From Thalassobacillus sp043497085 (GTDB lineage Bacteria > Bacillota > Bacilli > Bacillales > Halobacillaceae), in assembly GCA_043497085.1 (NCBI GenBank), contig JBIEKI010000004.1: a DNA stretch of 64,000 nucleotides. One strand, written 5' to 3'. Under the pieces are notes generated by a model. It had not been told where the DNA came from. It did no database searches and saw only the letters and a list, made by a program, of their open reading frames with translations. The position numbers and the translations under genes are program-made. The stretch's first letter is position 1; the number at the start of each line of letters is the position of its first letter. Shown one piece after another: positions 42,640-51,951 of this stretch.

Positions 42640-43380
42640 TTACATTACCATGCCGCCATCCACATGAATAGTCTGGCCAGTCATATAGCTGCTGTCTTCA
42701 GAGGCAAGGAAACGAACTACATTCGCGATATCTTTTCCTTCACCCAATCGGTTCAAAGGAATTATTTTCAACATTTCTTCCCTTTGTTCTTCTGACAATT
42801 CATCGGTCATATCCGTAGTGATGAACCCTGGTGCTACGGCATTGACAAGGATATTTCTAGTCGCCAATTCTTTCGCATTTGATTTAGTCATCCCGATAAC
42901 ACCCGCTTTTGCTGCCACGTAATTCGCCTGTCCAGGATTTCCGGATACACCAACGATGGATGCGATATTGATGATTCGCCCGCTTTTTTGCTTCATCATT
43001 TGACGGGTGACAGCTTTGGTAGTTAAGAACACACCTTTCAGGTTGGTATCAATCACCTGGTCGAATTCCTCTTCTTTCATTCGCATCAACAGGTTATCTT
43101 TTGCAATACCAGCATTGTTCACCAGGATATCCAGGCGGCCAAAAGCTTCAATGGTCTGTTTGACCATATCTTTCACATCGGCTTCTTTTGATACGTCTGC
43201 CTGGATTTTGATCGCTTTTCCGCCATTAGCTTCAATTTCTTCTACAACTTCCTGTGCTTTTGCTTCACTGCCTGCATAGTTGACAGCGACTGCGGCACCT
43301 TTACCAGCAAGCTCCATGGCGATCGCTCGTCCAATTCCACGTGAAGCACCTGTAACCAGCGCTACTTGATTCTCCAACAT
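42640..43380 (-). CDS. fabG: 3-oxoacyl-ACP reductase FabG
   Basis: A 246-residue short-chain dehydrogenase with the NADPH loop TGASRGIGRAI, NNAGIAKDNLLMRM, and the catalytic residues S141, Y154 and K158 (SIVGVSGNPGQANYVAAKAG). It reduces 3-ketoacyl-ACP in fatty acid elongation. The start touches the fabD stop, so they are coupled. Confidence 0.97.
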   Translation of the reverse strand: MLENQVALVTGASRGIGRAIAMELAGKGAAVAVNYAGSEAKAQEVVEEIEANGGKAIKIQADVSKEADVKDMVKQTIEAFGRLDILVNNAGIAKDNLLMRMKEEEFDQVIDTNLKGVFLTTKAVTRQMMKQKSGRIINIASIVGVSGNPGQANYVAAKAGVIGMTKSNAKELATRNILVNAVAPGFITTDMTDELSEEQREEMLKIIPLNRLGEGKDIANVVRFLASEDSSYMTGQTIHVDGGMVM

Positions 43381-44318
43381 TACGAATCCTCCTTATACCA
43401 GTCAATGAATGCTTGCAATGTTTCTGGATCCTGAATTTGGAACGTCTTCATCCTCCGTTTTACTTTACGAACCAATCCACTCAATACTTTACCATGTCCG
43501 ACTTCTACGATGGCATCGATATCCTGATCGACAAACTTTTCCAGAATTTCCTGGAAGCGGACAGGAGAGTAAAGCTGCTCGATTAACAGTTCTTCAATCA
43601 TTTGCTTGTCTGTCACGGGTTCTGCAGTCACATTTGCATACACAGGAATGGAAGCATCAGACAGTTCGGCCTTCTTCAGTGCTTCGGTAAAGTCCTCACT
43701 TGCCGGTTTCATCAGACGGGAATGGAACGGACCGCTCACATTCAGGGGGAGGACACGTTTGGCTCCAGCTTCTTTTAATAAATCTGATGCTTTGTCTACA
43801 CCTTCTTTGCTGCCTGAGATAACAATTTGACCAGGGCAGTTAATGTTCGCCAGATCTACAATTTCTCCTTCAATTTTATCCAGAACTTCCTGGATAGCAT
43901 CTTGCTCAAGACCAAGAACAGCAGCCATAGCCCCCTTACCAGTTGGGTAAGCATGCTCCATCAGTTGTCCACGCTTTTGAACCAGTGCTGCCGCTTCAAG
44001 AGGCTGTAAAGCCCCGGAGGCCACCAGCGCGCTGTATTCACCCAAGCTGTGGCCGGCTGTCATCACCGGTTCGATTCCTTCTTTTTTAAGAAGGGATACG
44101 ATAGCGGCACTATTTACTAACAGCGCCGGCTGAGCATGCTCTGTTTTCGTCAGTTCCTCCTGTGGGCCTTCAAACATCAACTTTGTCAAAGAAACGCCGA
44201 GTTGATCATCTGCTTGTTCAAATAATTCTTTCACTTCGTCATAAGTGTCGAACAACGCTTTCCCCATTCCGACTTCCTGAGAACCTTGGCCGGGGAAAAT
44301 AAAAGCTACGCGTTTCAT
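43380..44318 (-). CDS. fabD: Malonyl-CoA:ACP transacylase FabD
   Basis: A 312-residue enzyme with the oxyanion start FPGQGSQEVGMGK, the nucleophile S91 in GHSLGEYSAL and catalytic H199 in GPFHSRLM. It loads malonyl groups on ACP. It overlaps plsX at its start by 4 bases and abuts fabG at its end. Confidence 0.97.
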   Translation of the reverse strand: MKRVAFIFPGQGSQEVGMGKALFDTYDEVKELFEQADDQLGVSLTKLMFEGPQEELTKTEHAQPALLVNSAAIVSLLKKEGIEPVMTAGHSLGEYSALVASGALQPLEAAALVQKRGQLMEHAYPTGKGAMAAVLGLEQDAIQEVLDKIEGEIVDLANINCPGQIVISGSKEGVDKASDLLKEAGAKRVLPLNVSGPFHSRLMKPASEDFTEALKKAELSDASIPVYANVTAEPVTDKQMIEELLIEQLYSPVRFQEILEKFVDQDIDAIVEVGHGKVLSGLVRKVKRRMKTFQIQDPETLQAFIDWYKEDS

Positions 44319-45322
44319 GCTTTTTCCTCCTCTGCTTCGTGGATATTCTTCACCGTTTCGGCTATTTTTGTTGTAACATCCTCTTCCACCATGTGGGAAG
44401 CTTGTTTAATGGCATTGAAAACCGCTCTGGCATTAGAAGAACCATGAGCTTTGATGACAGGGGCGGCAAGGCCGAACAACCCGGCGCCGCCATATTCTGA
44501 GTAATCAAGTTGATCCTTCAGCTGTCTCAAATCACTTTTTACCAGCCCGGCTGCCAGTTTCGTTTTGAAGTTAGACATAAATGTTTCTTTTATCATAGAA
44601 AACATCGTCATTGCAGTGCCTTCAATCGTTTTCAGCGCTATGTTGCCACTGAAACCATCCGTCACCACGACATCAGCAACGCCCTCGAGAAGGTCTCGTG
44701 CTTCGACGTTTCCGATAAAATCCACTGGTGCTTCTTGCAATTCGGCAAAAGCTTTTTTGGCAAGCTCACTGCCTTTTCCATCTTCCGTTCCGACATTCAA
44801 CAAGCCGACTCTCGGCTGCTTGATTCCTCTGACTTTCTCTGAGTAAATGGATCCCATGATGGCATACTGTACCAGATGCTGCGCTTTAGCATCAACATTG
44901 GCACCAACATCGAGTAACAGGAACCCCTTACCGTCTACTGTCGGAAGTGTAGGGCTCAACGCTGGCCGTTCGATGCCTTTGATCCTTCCGACAATAAAGA
45001 GCCCGGCACTCATTAAGGCTCCGGTGTTGCCGGCGGAGATGCAGGCATCGGCTCTTCCTTCTTTCACTTCCTGAGCCATCAGCACCATGGAAGCCTGCTT
45101 TTTCCGGCGAACCGCTCTAACCGGTTCATCCTCACTGGTTATTTTTTCTTTTGTATGTATGATCGTAATATTATTAGTATCTTTCACCAAAGGCTTGATT
45201 TGTTCTTCATCACCTACTAACGTGATTTGAAGGTTAGTATCAGCTTTCACCGCTTCTATCGCACCTTTTACAATCTCGCCAGGTGCATGATCCCCGCCCA
45301 TTGCGTCTATTGCGATTCTCAT
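44315..45322 (-). CDS. plsX: Phosphate acyltransferase PlsX
   Basis: A 335-residue protein starting MRIAIDAMGGDHAPGEIVKGA (motif shown up to 15 residues in common with the family: DAMGGDHAPGEIV) and carrying ISAGNTGALMSAGLF and DGFSGNIALKTIEG. It makes acyl-phosphate from acyl-ACP, the first step of phospholipid synthesis by the PlsXY path. The start overlaps fapR by 4 bases. Confidence 0.97.
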   Translation of the reverse strand: MRIAIDAMGGDHAPGEIVKGAIEAVKADTNLQITLVGDEEQIKPLVKDTNNITIIHTKEKITSEDEPVRAVRRKKQASMVLMAQEVKEGRADACISAGNTGALMSAGLFIVGRIKGIERPALSPTLPTVDGKGFLLLDVGANVDAKAQHLVQYAIMGSIYSEKVRGIKQPRVGLLNVGTEDGKGSELAKKAFAELQEAPVDFIGNVEARDLLEGVADVVVTDGFSGNIALKTIEGTAMTMFSMIKETFMSNFKTKLAAGLVKSDLRQLKDQLDYSEYGGAGLFGLAAPVIKAHGSSNARAVFNAIKQASHMVEEDVTTKIAETVKNIHEAEEEKA

Positions 45323-45900
45323 GACTGTTCCTGCCCCCTCTGTTCATTCGAGCGATACATTTCAAATACTCCGGAAAACACTGGTTCATTTTCTACATAG
45401 CTATACACTTCGACGACGGTCCTTCCCTTTTCATCGACACCAGTGACAGAGGCTTTTGCTACCACACGTTCTCCTTTTGTCACCTGGCGGGTAAAACGGA
45501 TCTCCGCTTTGGCCGTAAGTGCCAGTTCATCATTGATGACAGCGACCGCCAATGAATTAGCCTGGGCGAATAAATGATGTCCCCGTGCAATATCATTCCG
45601 GGAAAACACATGTTCCCGGTCGATATCCAAAATAGAAATCGCCCGTTGATCCAACTCTAAATCTACTATTTCACCGATTACTTCTTCAATCGGTAACGCC
45701 TTTACCGTTTCATTCCATTCATTTCTCGCTACAGATTTAATTCTTTCTCTCAGCTCTGGAATGGAAAGCTCCATACGGTCAAGCCTGATCGTCTGGATAC
45801 TGACACCGAACTTTTTCGCCAGATCATCATCTGTAATGAATGGAGTGGATTCGATTGTTTCTCTTAATTCTTTTTGACGTGTTCGTTTATCTCTTTTCAT
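45319..45900 (-). CDS. fapR: Fatty acid and phospholipid biosynthesis repressor FapR
   Basis: About 193 residues: an N-terminal DeoR-like helix-turn-helix (FITDDDLAKKFGVSIQTIRLDRMELSIPELRERI region) and a C-terminal hot-dog domain that binds malonyl-CoA (FSRNDIARGHHLFAQANSLAVAVI). Malonyl-CoA releases FapR from DNA and turns on lipid synthesis genes. The ATG at 45900 fits the B. subtilis N-terminus and has GGTGG at nine bases; an ATG three codons earlier is too close to it. Confidence 0.97.
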   Translation of the reverse strand: MKRDKRTRQKELRETIESTPFITDDDLAKKFGVSIQTIRLDRMELSIPELRERIKSVARNEWNETVKALPIEEVIGEIVDLELDQRAISILDIDREHVFSRNDIARGHHLFAQANSLAVAVINDELALTAKAEIRFTRQVTKGERVVAKASVTGVDEKGRTVVEVYSYVENEPVFSGVFEMYRSNEQRGQEQS

Positions 45901-45920
45901 ATTTGCCATCCACCGTCCGA

Positions 45921-45971
45921 ATTATGACTAGGTACTAATAGTAATATATAATACCAACTAGGCGAATGCAA
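45921..45971 (-). promoter_or_regulatory. fapR promoter and FapR operator
   Basis: On the minus strand TTGCAT (45966-45971), 17 bases and TATATT (45943-45948) form a promoter. The operator ATTAGTACCTAGTCATAAT (45921-45939) starts three bases after the -10 and covers the start point. It closely fits the known FapR operator pattern (TTAGTACC...TAAT). This predicts autorepression of fapR-plsX-fabD-fabG. Confidence 0.88.
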
Positions 45972-46057
45972 GAGTAAGGGTATAAGATAAGTAAAAACGC
46001 TCTATTGACGGTAAGTCGTAAAGGAAGTTAACCTTCTGCCTCATAGATACATTAATA

Positions 46058-46105
46058 TAAAAAAGCAAAAGCTTGCAGATAAACCGTGTGGTTATCTACA
46101 AGCTT
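46058..46105 (-). terminator. Terminator of the dpp-ykf operon
   Basis: On the minus strand AAGCTTGTAGATAACC and GGTTTATCTGCAAGCTT pair with one bulge around a four-base loop and are followed by TTGCTTTTTTATA. It ends the operon after ykfD, about 30 bases from the stop. Confidence 0.85.
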
Positions 46106-46132
46106 AGGTATTGTCGATAGTAGCCTTTCAGC

Positions 46133-47146
46133 TTAATTCATTTGTTTGGGTTTATGATTTATTGGTGTTTTGTCTTTGATGTCATCATTATAAAGATGGC
46201 ACGCAACGAAATGGTTGTCATCCACTGCCTGCCAGACAGGCGTAGTTGTGGCGCATGCTTCCATCGCCATTGGACAGCGGGTCCGGAACACACATCCGCT
46301 CGGCGGATCGATTGGGCTGGGTAGTTCTCCTTCCAAAATGACACGTTCCCTGCTTTCTTCAACATCTGGATCAGGTATCGGAATCGCTGATAATAACGCC
46401 TGCGTATAAGGATGTTTCGGGTTTTCATAAAGACTGTCGCTGTCGGTCAATTCTACTAAATGACCAAGATACATGACTCCGATCCGGTCGGAAATGTGAC
46501 GTACCATCGATAAATCATGGGCAATGAATAAGTAGGTCAATCCTTTTTCTTCTTGTAATCTCTCTAATAGATTCACCACTTGGGCCTGGACAGAAACATC
46601 CAGGGCAGAAATCGGTTCGTCTGCGATAATAAAGTCAGGGTCCAGTGCCAGAGCACGAGCAATCCCGATCCGCTGCCTCTGCCCTCCGCTGAATTCATGG
46701 GGATACCTGGTAGCATGATCACGGTTCAACCCTACCTCTTCCAGCAATTGATAGACCCGCTCCATCCGCTGCTTTTTACCAGAATACAAATCATGCACAA
46801 TCATTGGCTCTGATATGATCTCTCCTACGGTAGAACGCGGATTTAAGGAGGCGTATGGGTCCTGGAAAATCATTTGCATATTCCGGTAGAATTTGAATTT
46901 CTCTTGTTCGTCGAGTTCATGAACATTTTTACCATCATAGATAACCTGGCCGTCCGTCCGGTTGTACAATCCCATAATCGTTCTTCCGATGGTGGATTTG
47001 CCACAGCCAGACTCACCGACAAGACCAAAAGTCTCTCCCTGGTAGACGTCAAAACTGACATCATCCACAGCCTTGAGGTTACGACCTTTGCCGAGGTTGA
47101 AATGCTTTTTCAATTCATTCACTTGTAGTATGACTTTGCTGCTCAT
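46133..47146 (-). CDS. ykfD: Peptide ABC transporter ATP-binding protein YkfD (OppF/DppF type)
   Basis: About 337 residues with Walker A GESGCGKS (residues 44-51), signature FSGGQRQRIGIARAL, Walker B DFIIADEPISALD and the oligopeptide-type C-terminal extension with four cysteines (CVFRTRCPMAMEAC.. and a final AC). Pairs with DppD to drive dipeptide uptake. The ATG at 47146 has GGAGG seven bases upstream and overlaps the ykfC stop by 4 bases (ATGA). Fourteen upstream codons are excluded. Confidence 0.94.
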   Translation of the reverse strand: MSSKVILQVNELKKHFNLGKGRNLKAVDDVSFDVYQGETFGLVGESGCGKSTIGRTIMGLYNRTDGQVIYDGKNVHELDEQEKFKFYRNMQMIFQDPYASLNPRSTVGEIISEPMIVHDLYSGKKQRMERVYQLLEEVGLNRDHATRYPHEFSGGQRQRIGIARALALDPDFIIADEPISALDVSVQAQVVNLLERLQEEKGLTYLFIAHDLSMVRHISDRIGVMYLGHLVELTDSDSLYENPKHPYTQALLSAIPIPDPDVEESRERVILEGELPSPIDPPSGCVFRTRCPMAMEACATTTPVWQAVDDNHFVACHLYNDDIKDKTPINHKPKQMN

Positions 47147-48084
47147 GCTGGTTCCTCCGTCTCCTGCCAGTAGCGTCTGGCTGCACATAGTTCTTTTTCA
47201 TATATAGTTCCTGCCAACGTCCTGACTTCAATCCCCTTTCCTGTACTTGGAGAATGAAGCATTTTTCCGTCCCCATAATAGATACCGACGTGATGGATGT
47301 TCCCTTGCCCTTCTTCATAAGCGAAAAACAAAAGATCTCCGGGCATGAGGTGGTCAAATGAGATCTCCTCCCCTGCTTTAGCCTGGTCTGAAGCATCACG
47401 CGGGATTTGATAGCCTGCCGCTTTATGCATATTATAGGCAAAACCGGAACAGTCATAGCCATAGGCACTCATCCCTCCCCAAAAATAAGGAAGGCCGATA
47501 AAAGCTTCACCGAGGCGGACGATATTGACTCCATTTTCTTTATTCATTCCAAGTGATTCAGAAAATATGGTCGAATCTTCTCTTGATATATAAGCCGGGC
47601 CATGAGGAGAATTCACCCTGACAGAAGTTTCTAGGACCTCCTGGACTGGAAGCATTGTCATATAGCTTAATTCAAGCAATTCGTCCCCTGATTCCTCTTT
47701 CAACACAGTTTTTTTGCTTGTCACTACTGCCGTTTTGTCCGTCTCCCATAGCTGTGTAGTAATAGGCTGAAGCTGGGCCAGCGGAACCCAGCCCGGGTAG
47801 CCTCGTTCATCTTTCTTAGAAGGCTGAGTGGGGATGATCACATGGGCCCAGCCATTATTTTTATCAGTTACCATTACTTCTTCTCCGTATAAAAGCTGGG
47901 ACTGGACCAGATTATCATCGCACAGTTCCAATCGTTTCTCTTTAGTCAGGCGATTCAGCCATTCGTCTAGTTTAACGGGGTTGGTTAAACCGGGTTCATC
48001 CAGTTCCCTTGGTGATGCCGGAGCTGTCCAAACCGTGGCCACCGTTACACTCACGATATAATTTTCATATGTTTCTTCAGGCAT
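47143..48084 (-). CDS. ykfC: Gamma-D-glutamyl-L-diamino acid endopeptidase YkfC (NlpC/P60)
   Basis: A 313-residue protein with two SH3b-like domains (about residues 10-175) and a C-terminal NlpC/P60 domain. The catalytic set is C212 in YGYDCSGF, H265 in NIHHVGIYYG and H277 in MLHSPS. It has no signal peptide, so it acts in the cytosol on imported murein peptides such as L-Ala-gamma-D-Glu-diaminopimelate. It overlaps ykfD and follows ykfB. It is part of a dpp-ykf operon in the same gene order as in B. subtilis. Confidence 0.94.
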   Translation of the reverse strand: MPEETYENYIVSVTVATVWTAPASPRELDEPGLTNPVKLDEWLNRLTKEKRLELCDDNLVQSQLLYGEEVMVTDKNNGWAHVIIPTQPSKKDERGYPGWVPLAQLQPITTQLWETDKTAVVTSKKTVLKEESGDELLELSYMTMLPVQEVLETSVRVNSPHGPAYISREDSTIFSESLGMNKENGVNIVRLGEAFIGLPYFWGGMSAYGYDCSGFAYNMHKAAGYQIPRDASDQAKAGEEISFDHLMPGDLLFFAYEEGQGNIHHVGIYYGDGKMLHSPSTGKGIEVRTLAGTIYEKELCAARRYWQETEEPA

Positions 48085-48100
48085 CAGGTTCCCTCCTTTT

Positions 48101-49195
48101 TTAATTGTTAATGAATTGCTTTTTTATTTCCTTAATGCCCAGCCCTGTATCCGTGGATAGATGAATATATTTTCCTTGATACTGGACGCCGCCGTCCAGT
48201 ACATCATCGGCCAGCATCAGAGGTGCATCAAAGTCGTAGCGTGTCACATTCTTTTGGCTCGCTGCAAAGTGGCAGGCGGCTGTTATGCCGATCTTAGTTT
48301 CAATCATGCTTCCTACCATGCATTCCACCCCATAACTCTCTGCTATGGTCGCTATTTTCAGCGCCTGGTAGATTCCGCCGCTCTTCATCAGCTTTATATT
48401 TATCAAGTCTGCACTATCGGTCTCTAATACCTGCCTTGCATCATACAGGGAAAACACACTCTCATCTGCCATAATCGGTGTATCTACTTGATCCTTCACT
48501 TGCTTTAAACCTGCTAGATCATGAGCTTTGACTGGCTGTTCAACCAATTCGATATTCAAACCTGCATCTTCCATTTTTCTGATTGCATATATTGCTTCTT
48601 TCGGCTTCCAGCCCTGGTTGGCATCAAGCCTGATCAAGATGTCTTTTCCCGCTGCATTACGAATCGATTCAATTCGCTTTATATCCGTATGAATATCATC
48701 TTTTCCCACTTTTACTTTCAGTACATCGAAACCATTCTGTATGTACCGCACTGCGTCTTCCGCCATTTCTTCAACCGTATTGACACTGACGGTGTAGTCT
48801 GTTTCCAGACGGTCCCGGTAACCTCCGAGAAACTGATAAAGCGGCATGCCAGCGTGCTGGGAAAGACAGTCATAAAGAGCCATATCGATGGCTGCTTTGG
48901 CACTCGTATTACCGACCATCACCCGGTGAAGCATCTCAAAAACTCTCTCCCTCTCTAACAGAGACATTCCCAGCAGATTAGGAGCGATAATAGTTTCCAC
49001 CGCCGTCTCTATACTTCCCAGGCTTTCTCCGGTAATGACATGGGTTGGCGGTGCTTCTCCGAATCCTATAGTGCCATCGTCACAGGTGATTTTGACAACG
49101 ACGGTTTCCGCAACCGTAACCGTCCGAAGTGCAGTTTTAAATGGCGTATGCAGGGGAGCGGATATCCGAAAAGTTTCTATTGATTGCAGTTTCAT
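48101..49195 (-). CDS. ykfB: L-Ala-D/L-Glu epimerase YkfB
   Basis: A 364-residue enolase-superfamily enzyme. All catalytic residues appear at family positions: K160 and K162 in the KVKVGK region, metal ligands D191 (LDANQGW), E219 (LVEQP) and D244 (MADES), and K268 (IKLMKSGG). It converts L-Ala-D-Glu to L-Ala-L-Glu, enabling re-use of murein dipeptides. It lies between ykfA and ykfC. Confidence 0.95.
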   Translation of the reverse strand: MKLQSIETFRISAPLHTPFKTALRTVTVAETVVVKITCDDGTIGFGEAPPTHVITGESLGSIETAVETIIAPNLLGMSLLERERVFEMLHRVMVGNTSAKAAIDMALYDCLSQHAGMPLYQFLGGYRDRLETDYTVSVNTVEEMAEDAVRYIQNGFDVLKVKVGKDDIHTDIKRIESIRNAAGKDILIRLDANQGWKPKEAIYAIRKMEDAGLNIELVEQPVKAHDLAGLKQVKDQVDTPIMADESVFSLYDARQVLETDSADLINIKLMKSGGIYQALKIATIAESYGVECMVGSMIETKIGITAACHFAASQKNVTRYDFDAPLMLADDVLDGGVQYQGKYIHLSTDTGLGIKEIKKQFINN

Positions 49196-49214
49196 GGGAG
49201 CACTCCTCTTTTTG

Positions 49215-50141
49215 TTATTTTACTCCTGGAGCGATAGTAAGGGATAATTTTTCTGTGGACATTTCAGCCTGTACGCCGAGTGGAACAGCAAAATGCGGCT
49301 GGCAATGGCCAATTTTGAAGCCCGCTATTACAGGCTTATTCAGATCGCTCAAGTAATCATGTAAAACTTGTGAAAGACTGAGAGATTCTTTGCGCTTGGA
49401 TGGTTCAGCATTCTTGAAGTCACCCACAAGAATACCCGCTGCCTCATCAAGCTTTCCGCTTAACTTCAGTTGATTCAGCATACCGTCGACCCGGTAGGGT
49501 TCTTCGTCAATATCTTCGATCAACAATAATTTCCCCTCATCTTCCAATTCATAATGGGTACCAAGGGTGCTCACCAACAAAGATAAATTGCCGCCCACCA
49601 GCTCTCCGGAAACTGTTCCTTCAGAAATGATCATTAATTCGGAGTAAGCGGTGGAATAGTTCAATTCAGTAGGAGCGAACAGCTGACGGAACATCTCCTG
49701 TGATTTCTCATGAAAATCATCTTTGCCGATATCAGAGCTGAGCATCGGACCGTGGAAGGTGACTAGCCCTGTCTGCTGACGTATCGCTGTATGTAAATAA
49801 GTGATATCGCTGTAGCCCCAGAAAGGCTTAGGGTTTTCTTTTATCAGCTTGTAATCAATCTTCCCGGCAATTCGGCCTGTACCATAACCTCCACCAGCAC
49901 AAAATATCCCTTTGATCTCCGGATTCCGGAACATGGCATGAAAATCAGCCAATCGGTCTTCATCTTTTCCTGCCAGGTAGCCATGGACATCTTTCACATG
50001 ATTTCCCGGTACGACCTCCAGACCAAGCGATTCTATATACGGGAAAGCCTTATACATCTGGTCGATGTTCGGAGGACTTGCCGGTGCAATGACACCTATT
50101 TTATCCCCTTTATGTAAACGGTTTGGTAATAACATTTTCAT
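49215..50141 (-). CDS. ykfA: LD-carboxypeptidase family protein YkfA
   Basis: About 308 residues of the LD-carboxypeptidase/MccF family: KGDKIGVIAPASPP at the start, nucleophile S111 in FWGYSDITYLH, and the end motif GFKIGHCQPHFAVPLG with the catalytic His. Family members split L,D-bonds in murein peptides or detoxify microcin C7-type compounds. No signal peptide, so cytosolic. The ATG at 50141 has GAAGG five bases upstream; twelve open codons before it overlap a terminator-like hairpin. Confidence 0.92.
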   Translation of the reverse strand: MKMLLPNRLHKGDKIGVIAPASPPNIDQMYKAFPYIESLGLEVVPGNHVKDVHGYLAGKDEDRLADFHAMFRNPEIKGIFCAGGGYGTGRIAGKIDYKLIKENPKPFWGYSDITYLHTAIRQQTGLVTFHGPMLSSDIGKDDFHEKSQEMFRQLFAPTELNYSTAYSELMIISEGTVSGELVGGNLSLLVSTLGTHYELEDEGKLLLIEDIDEEPYRVDGMLNQLKLSGKLDEAAGILVGDFKNAEPSKRKESLSLSQVLHDYLSDLNKPVIAGFKIGHCQPHFAVPLGVQAEMSTEKLSLTIAPGVK

Positions 50142-50158
50142 TCCTGCCTTCCGTATGT

Positions 50159-50236
50159 AAAAAGGGAACGGGAGCAAGGATCAGCCATTGATCTGTTCCC
50201 AGACCGTGCTTCCATCGGCGCCTGCCCCCGTCCCTC
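50159..50236 (-). terminator. Terminator-like hairpin inside the dpp-ykf operon
   Basis: On the minus strand GGGACGGGGGCA (50223-50234) pairs with TGCTCCCGTTCCC (50164-50176) with one bulge, enclosing a small inner hairpin GATCA/TGATC, and is followed by TTTTT. It lies after dppE and just before the ykfA ribosome site, so it could reduce transcription of ykfABCD relative to dppABCDE. Confidence 0.7.
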
Positions 50237-50276
50237 TTTATATCTAACACATTAGAAAACTATTTTCTTTCACCTA

Positions 50277-51911
50277 TTACTTGATATCTGCCCATTTTAA
50301 TTCCAAGTATCCGACTGGATGACGGACGATATTGCTCACTTTATCCTTCTGCAACACAACCTGGTTGTAGAAATGGATCGGGAAGATTGGCATTTCTTCA
50401 AATAAAATCTTCTCTGCTTCATACATATATTCGAAACGCTTCTCTTCATCTGCTTCGTTCTTCGCATTCGCGATCAATTTGTCATATTCCTCATTGGACC
50501 AGCCAGTACGGTTCATAGAAGAATCCGTTGTAAAGCTTTCCAGGAAGTTGATCGGGTCAGCATAGTCAGCAAGGAAGGAGCTTCTGGATAACTGATGCTT
50601 CAAATCTTTTTGATCCTGCAAGAACACATTCCACTCGGTATTTTCCAGTGTGATATCGACACCCAGATTTTCCTTGTACATGTTCTGGATTGTTTCTGCG
50701 ATTGCTTTATGGGAGTCACTGGTATTATAAGTTAACGTGACTGGAGGAAGTTCTTCATATCCTTCTTCTTCCATTCCTTCTTCTAACAGCTGTTTTGCTT
50801 TTTCCGGATCATGCTCGACAAGTTTGCCATTTTGTTCACGGAAATCATTGCCCGCTGGATCGGTAAAGCCATAGGATACAAAGCCATAAGCCGGCTCTTC
50901 CTTGTTTTTGGTTACATATTCCACGATGTCCTGCTGGTTGACAGCCATTGCGAACGCTTTGCGGATTTTTTCATTAGTAAACGGTTCTTCGTTGACATTG
51001 AAGCGGTAGAAATATGTTCCTGCCTGATCTTCAATCACTACATTTTCATTATCCAGCAGTTGTTCTGCCATCTCGCTCGGAATGCCAGAGGTATCCAGGT
51101 CACCGCTTTCATACATTTGATATTCTGTGTTGGTATCGTTGACCATTGCCCACTCTACCTTATCCAGATTGACGGTTTCTGCATCCCAGTACTCGTCGTT
51201 CTTTTCCATGACCAGCTTGCTGTCATGCTTCCACTCTGCTATTTTGAACGGTCCGTTTCCTACAAAGGAATCAGCTTCTGCGTACCACTCTTCATTTTCG
51301 CTTTGAACCTTTTCGTTGATTGGGAAGAAAGCAGGATTGGAAATGACATTCAGGAAATAGCCTGTAGGGGCTTTTAATGTCACTTTCAACGTTTTCTCAT
51401 CCACAGCTTCTACCATCACATCTTCCTTGGAGCCTTCTCCCGTGTTATAAGCTTCTGCCCCTTCAATGAAGTAGCCTAGGAAGGCTGCCGGAGAGGCGGT
51501 CTCAGGATCAAGCAGACGTTTCCAGGCAAACTCGAAGTCTCCAGCTGTAACCGGGTCACCATTTGACCAGTTGGCATCTTCACGAATATGGAATGTATAT
51601 ACTTTTCCATCTTCTGAAACTTCCCATTTTTCCGCAGTCGCTGCTGCAGGCTCATGGGACTCATCCAGCCGGGTCATCCCTTCCATTAAGTTGTTCAACA
51701 CATTCCAGGAATACGAATCAAAACCAATCGGAGGATCCAGGGAAGTAGGTTCCGTACCATTATTCAGCTTTAGTACTTTCTCTTCACTTGAAGCTTCACC
51801 ATTGCCCTCTCCTTCTTTTTGCTCGTCACTCCCAGAGCTGCCACTTGTCGTACAGGCGGACAAAACTACTGCCACCATTACGGCTAAAAACATCATCAGC
51901 CATTTTTTCAT
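50277..51911 (-). CDS. dppE: Peptide-binding lipoprotein DppE
   Basis: A 544-residue family 5 extracellular solute-binding protein. The N-terminus is a lipoprotein signal with lipobox LSAC (lipidated C20), then a Ser/Gly/Glu-rich spacer and the SBP5 fold (LDPPIGFDSYSWNVLNNLMEG, DFEFAWKRLLDPETASP, VGNGPFKIAEWKHDSK). It captures dipeptides or murein peptides outside the membrane for DppBCD. The mature protein is acidic. It is followed by a terminator-like hairpin. Confidence 0.94.
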   Translation of the reverse strand: MKKWLMMFLAVMVAVVLSACTTSGSSGSDEQKEGEGNGEASSEEKVLKLNNGTEPTSLDPPIGFDSYSWNVLNNLMEGMTRLDESHEPAAATAEKWEVSEDGKVYTFHIREDANWSNGDPVTAGDFEFAWKRLLDPETASPAAFLGYFIEGAEAYNTGEGSKEDVMVEAVDEKTLKVTLKAPTGYFLNVISNPAFFPINEKVQSENEEWYAEADSFVGNGPFKIAEWKHDSKLVMEKNDEYWDAETVNLDKVEWAMVNDTNTEYQMYESGDLDTSGIPSEMAEQLLDNENVVIEDQAGTYFYRFNVNEEPFTNEKIRKAFAMAVNQQDIVEYVTKNKEEPAYGFVSYGFTDPAGNDFREQNGKLVEHDPEKAKQLLEEGMEEEGYEELPPVTLTYNTSDSHKAIAETIQNMYKENLGVDITLENTEWNVFLQDQKDLKHQLSRSSFLADYADPINFLESFTTDSSMNRTGWSNEEYDKLIANAKNEADEEKRFEYMYEAEKILFEEMPIFPIHFYNQVVLQKDKVSNIVRHPVGYLELKWADIK

Positions 51912-51951
51912 GTTACGTTCTCCCTTCTAGGTATGTATTTATCTTGAGGCT

